11,257 nucleotides of DNA from Verrucomicrobia subdivision 3 bacterium UBA7542. GTDB lineage: Bacteria; Verrucomicrobiota; Verrucomicrobiia; Limisphaerales; UBA11358. The notes beneath the pieces are model-generated. The model saw nothing but the letters and a program-made list of their open reading frames with translations. It was not told the origin of the DNA and ran no database searches. The translations under genes and the position numbers were made by a program. Location of the stretch: contig DLMG01000409.1 in the NCBI GenBank assembly GCA_002479245.1, positions 9,842-21,098 of the forward strand, read 5' to 3'. Numbering within the stretch: position 1 is the stretch's first letter; each line of letters opens with the position of its first letter. Positions 8,297 to 11,257 of this stretch are shown here, one piece after another.

Positions 8297-8533
8297 ATGG
8301 CGAAACGCCGCATGGAATTTTTTCCACCTTTGAAAGCTGCATATGTCGAGCATCTTGAGCAGCTCTGGGCGCCCCTGTGCCGGAGAAAAACCGAGAGCGG
8401 ACTGGAAAATGGACTTGCAAACCTTTGGAAGAGGAAGAATATCACGAAAAAGCCCCACGCTTGTCGTGGGCAAGAAACCAAATGGGAAATCCCAGTTGAA
8501 ACGAATGCAAGGCTTGAAGGACGAAGAGAATGA
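8297..8533 (+). CDS. doubtful 78-residue ORF just upstream of the putative nuclease-like gene
   Basis: The ORF from ATG 8297 ends at TGA 8531-8533, 4 bases before the next start. Its composition is tolerable (KAAYVEHLEQLWAPLCRR, then LANLWKRKN) but there is no recognised domain and no good ribosome-binding site. A hairpin, CCCACG-CTTGT-CGTGGG (8454-8470), lies inside it, which suits a leader or intergenic region better. The operon-like spacing is the only positive argument. The rest of the gap between the DCC gene and 8538 (8139-8296) shows nothing I can identify. Confidence 0.2.
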   Translation: MAKRRMEFFPPLKAAYVEHLEQLWAPLCRRKTESGLENGLANLWKRKNITKKPHACRGQETKWEIPVETNARLEGRRE

Positions 8534-8537
8534 ATAT

Positions 8538-9155
8538 ATGACACACTTAAAAGTATACATTAATAATGACAACGATATTTTTGCACCTTTGGAACCGACC
8601 TTGGTCTCATGGCTGCACGTTGTAAGAGAATACACTTATCGCGCCCCGAAGGATAAAGATGGCAATCCGGATTATTTCTCGTTTCACGACGAACGGCCAC
8701 AGGTAGGGTTCTTTGCAATTGCGGCTTGGCTGAATGGCTGGGCAGTACTCCAAGAATGGGGGACGAAAAAGAAAAATTCGTCCGGTCGCAATGACTTATG
8801 GATTGGTCGGGGACAAACGCAATTTTTTATTGAGGCCAAGCAAGATTGGTGTCGTATTGACGAAGGCGGAAACCGCATTGATGAGGATATTAAGAAATAC
8901 TTTAAAGCAGCCAAAGACTCGGCGAATAATTTGATCGATGAACTTCTCGGCAAGAAGATCGCTGCTGCTTTCATCGCTCCTCTCTGGAAACAAACTGACA
9001 AACCAGATTTTGAAACGGCTCGAGAGCTATGGATACAAAAGATCAGTAAGGCTGCGGACGCAGTCGCTTTGATTGCCCCTTGTTGGGATGAATGTCCAAT
9101 AGACAACAAATCAAACTACTGCATTGGATCCGCGCTGCTTTTGGGAAAGGTTTAG
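8538..9155 (+). CDS. orphan protein with candidate PD-(D/E)xK nuclease-like core
   Basis: A 205-residue soluble protein I cannot assign to a named family. ATG 8538 is preferred (GAAGAGA about 8 bases upstream); the frame is open back to 8343, but the extra residues (SSSGRPCAGEKPRADWK) look non-coding. Residues 55-75 form a helix-rich stretch (QVGFFAIAAWLNGWAVLQEWG). GRNDLWIGRGQTQFFIEAK (83-101) then fits the restriction-endonuclease pattern: Asp86 on one strand and Glu99-x-Lys101 at the end of the next hydrophobic strand. A helical acidic region (DEDIKKYFKAAKDSANNLIDELLG) and another strand (AAAFIAPLW) follow. Nuclease function is inference. The gene looks AT-rich relative to the sigma operon and lies beside a broken trpC fragment, which suggests horizontal acquisition. 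It might act in defence or DNA repair, but no partner methylase or helicase is nearby. Confidence 0.65.
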   Translation: MTHLKVYINNDNDIFAPLEPTLVSWLHVVREYTYRAPKDKDGNPDYFSFHDERPQVGFFAIAAWLNGWAVLQEWGTKKKNSSGRNDLWIGRGQTQFFIEAKQDWCRIDEGGNRIDEDIKKYFKAAKDSANNLIDELLGKKIAAAFIAPLWKQTDKPDFETARELWIQKISKAADAVALIAPCWDECPIDNKSNYCIGSALLLGKV

Positions 9156-9179
9156 CGGCAAGAGCATCACGCTCTAAAG

Positions 9180-9251
9180 ATGAACATCCTCGACACCATC
9201 GTTGAACAAAAGAAGCTGGAGATCGCCGCCTGCCCGCGCGGCTTATCGCCG
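9180..9251 (+). pseudogene. trpC: 5' fragment of trpC (indole-3-glycerol-phosphate synthase)
   Basis: ATG 9180 opens a frame whose first residues, MNILDTIVEQKKLEIAACPR, strongly resemble the N-terminal helix of indole-3-glycerol-phosphate synthase, the enzyme that closes the indole ring in tryptophan synthesis. Similarity ends after about 20-24 codons. The frame continues with unrelated residues and stops at 9300-9302 after 40 codons, whereas the enzyme is about 260 residues. The fragment lies in an AT-rich accessory stretch. It is probably a duplicated or deleted end left by recombination, with an intact copy elsewhere. The exact break, near 9240-9255, is estimated by eye. Confidence 0.6.
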
Positions 9252-9279
9252 ATGAATAACGGGTACAATCAGATTGGCG

Positions 9280-9444
9280 GTGGAGATTCTCGAAGAAAAT
9301 GAACAATGCCCATCCGACAAGTTTCACCTAAAATTAGAACCGAAATATCAAGCAATGCACTTCGATCGCGAATCGAATATTTTAGTAATTAGTGACGATT
9401 CCGGGTACAAAGTATCAATATCGGCATTGGCCCCCGTTGGCTAG
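9280..9444 (+). CDS. short orphan ORF, GTG start, possibly a gene remnant
   Basis: A 54-residue frame from GTG 9280 (or TTG 9274) to TAG 9442-9444. The composition is protein-like, with alternating charged and hydrophobic stretches (KFHLKLEPKYQAMHFDRES, then NILVISDDSGYKVSISALAP) that suggest two or three beta strands. No family is recognised and there is no good ribosome-binding site, so it may be the tail of a gene truncated at the same junction as the trpC fragment. An in-frame TGA at 9253 limits the frame upstream. Confidence 0.35.
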   Translation: MEILEENEQCPSDKFHLKLEPKYQAMHFDRESNILVISDDSGYKVSISALAPVG

Positions 9445-9467
9445 AATATGTCTTTGGAAGAAAATAC

Positions 9468-9471
9468 GGAG
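9468..9471 (+). promoter_or_regulatory. ribosome-binding site fixing the TTG start of the GloVer-repeat gene
   Basis: GGAG lies 7 bases before TTG 9479, and the frame that begins there opens directly into a signal peptide. No ATG in this frame lies between 9479 and the signal peptide, which supports the unusual TTG initiation. Confidence 0.6.
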
Positions 9472-9478
9472 CTAACCA

Positions 9479-10942
9479 TTGAGAGCATACATTAAAAATC
9501 TATTCCTTCTGCCTACGCTGATCGTTGCTCTCGGTATGATACCGGTTGGTCGGGTGTTAGCGCAAACCTTCACGAACCTGCATAGTTTTACAGCTCTCTC
9601 ACATTCTACCAACAATGACGGAACTGAACCTTATGCCGGTTTGATATTATCGAGCAACACCCTGTATGGGACGGCGTATTACGGCGGCAGTTCCGGTAGA
9701 GGCATACTTTTCGCCGTCAATACCAACGGCACTGGTTTTACGAACCTGCATAGTTTCACAGCAACCATTGGGAATGCCGGCTATAATGCCAGTGGCACTA
9801 ATAGCGATGGAGCTAACCCCCATTCCGAATTGATTATGTTGTGCAATACCCTGTATGGGACGGCGGAAAATGGTGGCAGTTCGGGCAATGGCACTGTATT
9901 CGCCGTCAATACCAATGGCACGGGTTTTACAAACCTGCATAGTTTTACGGCATGGAACATTAATTCTTTAGGTAATCCTACAAACAGCGACGGAATTAGT
10001 CCGAGGACAGAATTGATTATATCCGGCACAACGCTGTATGGCACTGCGCAGTATGGCGGAAATTCAGCCAGCGGCACGATATTCAAGCTCAACACCAATG
10101 GAACGGGTTTTGCCACCCTGCATAGTTTTACGGCAACCCCTCAAACTAGTTGGATCAACAGCGATGGAGTTGGTCCGAATGGCTTGATTTTATCGAGCAA
10201 CATCCTGTATGGAACGGCGGTTTTAGGCGGCAGTTCTGGCAATGGCACAGTATTCGCCGTCAATACCAATGGCACTGGTTTTATGACCCTGCATAGCTTC
10301 ACGGCATGCAAAACAAATTCTGTAGGTGTCTATACCAACAGCGACGGTGTTCAACCAAAAGCCGGATTGATTTTATCTGGTAACACCCTGTATGGGACGG
10401 CGAGTAGTGGTGGCAGTTTCGGCTTTGGCACGGTATTCGCCGTCAACACAAATGGTACGGGTTTTACAAACCTGTATAATTTTAGCAGCGTCAACGACGG
10501 ATCTTATCCGTATGCCGGATTAATTATATCTGACAATACCCTGTACGGGACGGCTGGCTCTGTGTTCGCCGTCAACACTGATGGCACGGGTTTTAGAGTC
10601 CTGCATGGTTTCACTGGTGGCAGCGATGGAGTTGATCCGAACGACGTGATTTTATCTGGTAACATCCTTTATGGGACGGCGAGTGGTGGCGGCAGTTCGG
10701 GCAATGGCACGGTATTCAGTATTTCGTTGCCGCCGCCGCAGTTGACAATAATTTATACCGGAACAAATGTGATTTTGACGTGGCCGACTTATGCCCCTGG
10801 AATCACGTTGCAATCCACCACGAACTTTGTTTCACAGGCGGTCTGGAGTGCCAATTCTCCGGCACCGTCCATTGTTAACGGCCAGAACGCTGTGACCAAT
10901 GCCATTTCCAGCATGCAGATGTTTTACCGCTTAAGCCAGTAG
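9479..10942 (+). CDS. secreted GloVer-repeat protein, probable beta-propeller
   Basis: A 487-residue protein starting at TTG. Residues 1-28 are a signal peptide (basic RAYIKN, hydrophobic core, end RVLA-Q). Seven LYGTA-centred repeats follow, each roughly LYGTAxxGGSSGxGTVFAVNTNGTGFTNLHSFT with a variable NSDGxxPxxGLILS linker. This is the Gloeobacter/Verrucomicrobia repeat used for secreted proteins with a likely beta-propeller fold. Residues about 415-487 (VILTWPTYAPGITLQSTTNF, then SIVNGQNAVTNAISSMQMFYRLSQ) form the C-terminal domain that often ends Pedosphaera-type secreted proteins. Function is unknown; an extracellular or cell-surface role is likely. No downstream partner gene or clear terminator is visible. 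Confidence 0.88.
   Translation: MRAYIKNLFLLPTLIVALGMIPVGRVLAQTFTNLHSFTALSHSTNNDGTEPYAGLILSSNTLYGTAYYGGSSGRGILFAVNTNGTGFTNLHSFTATIGNAGYNASGTNSDGANPHSELIMLCNTLYGTAENGGSSGNGTVFAVNTNGTGFTNLHSFTAWNINSLGNPTNSDGISPRTELIISGTTLYGTAQYGGNSASGTIFKLNTNGTGFATLHSFTATPQTSWINSDGVGPNGLILSSNILYGTAVLGGSSGNGTVFAVNTNGTGFMTLHSFTACKTNSVGVYTNSDGVQPKAGLILSGNTLYGTASSGGSFGFGTVFAVNTNGTGFTNLYNFSSVNDGSYPYAGLIISDNTLYGTAGSVFAVNTDGTGFRVLHGFTGGSDGVDPNDVILSGNILYGTASGGGSSGNGTVFSISLPPPQLTIIYTGTNVILTWPTYAPGITLQSTTNFVSQAVWSANSPAPSIVNGQNAVTNAISSMQMFYRLSQ
9660..10720 (+). repeat. in-gene tandem repeats encoding GloVer units
   Basis: Copies of the CTGTATGGGACGGCG-like segment begin near 9662, 9851, 10034, 10205, 10388, 10541 and 10667. 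Spacing shrinks from about 189 to 126 bases because linkers vary. The segment coding for FAVNTNGTGF is nearly identical at the DNA level among most copies, which points to recent duplication or gene conversion. The sixth unit lacks the GGSSGxGT stretch (it reads LYGTAGSVFAVNTDGTGF), so it is a shortened blade. Confidence 0.85.
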
Positions 10943-11063
10943 TTTTAAGTTATTGGCAGTCATCACCACGAAGTAGGAGAATCATTAGCCGTCCCATTGA
11001 AAATCCGCGCGACTGGATTTGCCGGACGGGCTGCCAAGCAACCAGAAAGCTAACAGATTAAAT

Positions 11064-11082
11064 CCTCTCCCCGGGGGAGAGG
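11064..11082. repeat. perfect palindrome, CCTCTCCC hairpin
   Basis: CCTCTCCC (11064-11071), the loop CGG, and GGGAGAGG (11075-11082) form an 8-base-pair stem. It lies about 120 bases after the GloVer gene and is not followed by a T-run, so it is more likely an interspersed repeat than an intrinsic terminator for that gene. Confidence 0.6.
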
Positions 11083-11143
11083 TCAGGGGAATTTCCTTTT
11101 CTTCACCCGCTTTCCGGTTATCCTGCTTTGAAGTTCCGTCAAA

Positions 11144-11220
11144 GGTGGCAAGTGACAGGTGGCAGGTGAAATGAATCACACGCCAGCAACATCTTGTCAC
11201 GTGTCACGTGTCACCCATCA
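11144..11220. repeat. two inverted arrays of a 7-base repeat
   Basis: The left array reads GGTGGCA, AGTGACA, GGTGGCA, GGTGAAA (11144-11171). The right array reads CTTGTCA, CGTGTCA, CGTGTCA, CCCATCA (11193-11220). Read as reverse complement, the right array is the same kind of TGACACG heptamer as the left, so the two could pair imperfectly (about 18 of 26 positions) around a 21-base spacer. Its role is unknown. Confidence 0.55.
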
Positions 11221-11257
11221 CCGGTCTTTAAAAGAATGGACGCAGCGCATATTCGCA

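Larger units (their letters stand above)
10943..11257. other. gene-free right end of the window
   Basis: No frame here looks coding; the 71-codon minus-strand frame at 10985-11200 has no domain-like composition and crosses both repeats. The stretch holds a 19-base palindrome and a heptamer array, listed separately. No convincing promoter for a gene beyond the window is visible. Confidence 0.5.

Noticed and set aside
8343..8537. 65-residue N-terminal extension of the nuclease-like protein
   Set aside because: The extra residues are low in protein-like pattern, overlap a hairpin, and the better ribosome-binding site precedes ATG 8538.
9161..9175. Intrinsic terminator after the nuclease-like gene (AGAGC-ATCAC-GCTCT)
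   Set aside because: The stem is only 5 base pairs and no T-run follows.
9647..10116. Minus-strand frames across the GloVer gene
   Set aside because: They stay open only because the repeated plus-strand units are repeated antisense; the products are repetitive mirror sequences.

Overview
The window looks like a chromosomal segment from a Verrucomicrobiota bacterium, most likely a Pedosphaera/Limisphaerales-type lineage. Three things point there: a secreted protein built from GloVer-type repeats (the Gloeobacter/Verrucomicrobia tandem repeat) with the C-terminal tail usual for these secreted proteins; a GxGYxYP-family secreted protein; and at least two palindrome-rich interspersed repeats of REPIN/MITE style. 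This placement is inference from protein families. There is no rRNA, tRNA or complete phylogenetic marker gene in the window.

Layout. Positions 1-2071 (minus) hold most of a secreted GxGYxYP-family protein with an N-terminal amidotransferase-like (ThuA-like) domain; its C-terminus lies beyond position 1. A roughly 530-base gap without a convincing gene separates it from a divergent three-gene operon at 2623-5443 (plus): an ECF sigma factor, an overlapping small membrane protein that is probably its anti-sigma factor, and a large membrane protein joining a bactofilin-like beta-helix to an RDD domain. The tight coupling (ATGA overlap, then an 11-base gap) suggests one envelope-associated regulatory unit. 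A two-armed inverted repeat (5508-5624) with compensatory stem changes follows, then a 74-residue orphan protein convergent with an old-yellow-enzyme (YqjM/NamA-like) reductase on the minus strand (5939-7030). The reductase has a strong promoter very close to its start codon. A second palindromic element, four hairpins in about 110 bases, lies at 7118-7227. It is followed by a 90-residue two-helix membrane protein and a convergent DCC/DUF393 thiol oxidoreductase.

From about 8200 to 10942 the DNA looks more AT-rich and accessory-like. It carries an orphan protein with a candidate PD-(D/E)xK nuclease-like core, a broken fragment matching the first two dozen codons of trpC, a short orphan ORF, and the GloVer-repeat secreted protein, which starts at TTG. 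The right end (10943-11257) has no gene but carries a perfect 19-base palindrome and two inverted arrays of a 7-base repeat.

The most interesting items are the sigma/anti-sigma/bactofilin-RDD operon, the two structured repeat elements, and the AT-rich patch with the putative nuclease and the trpC fragment.
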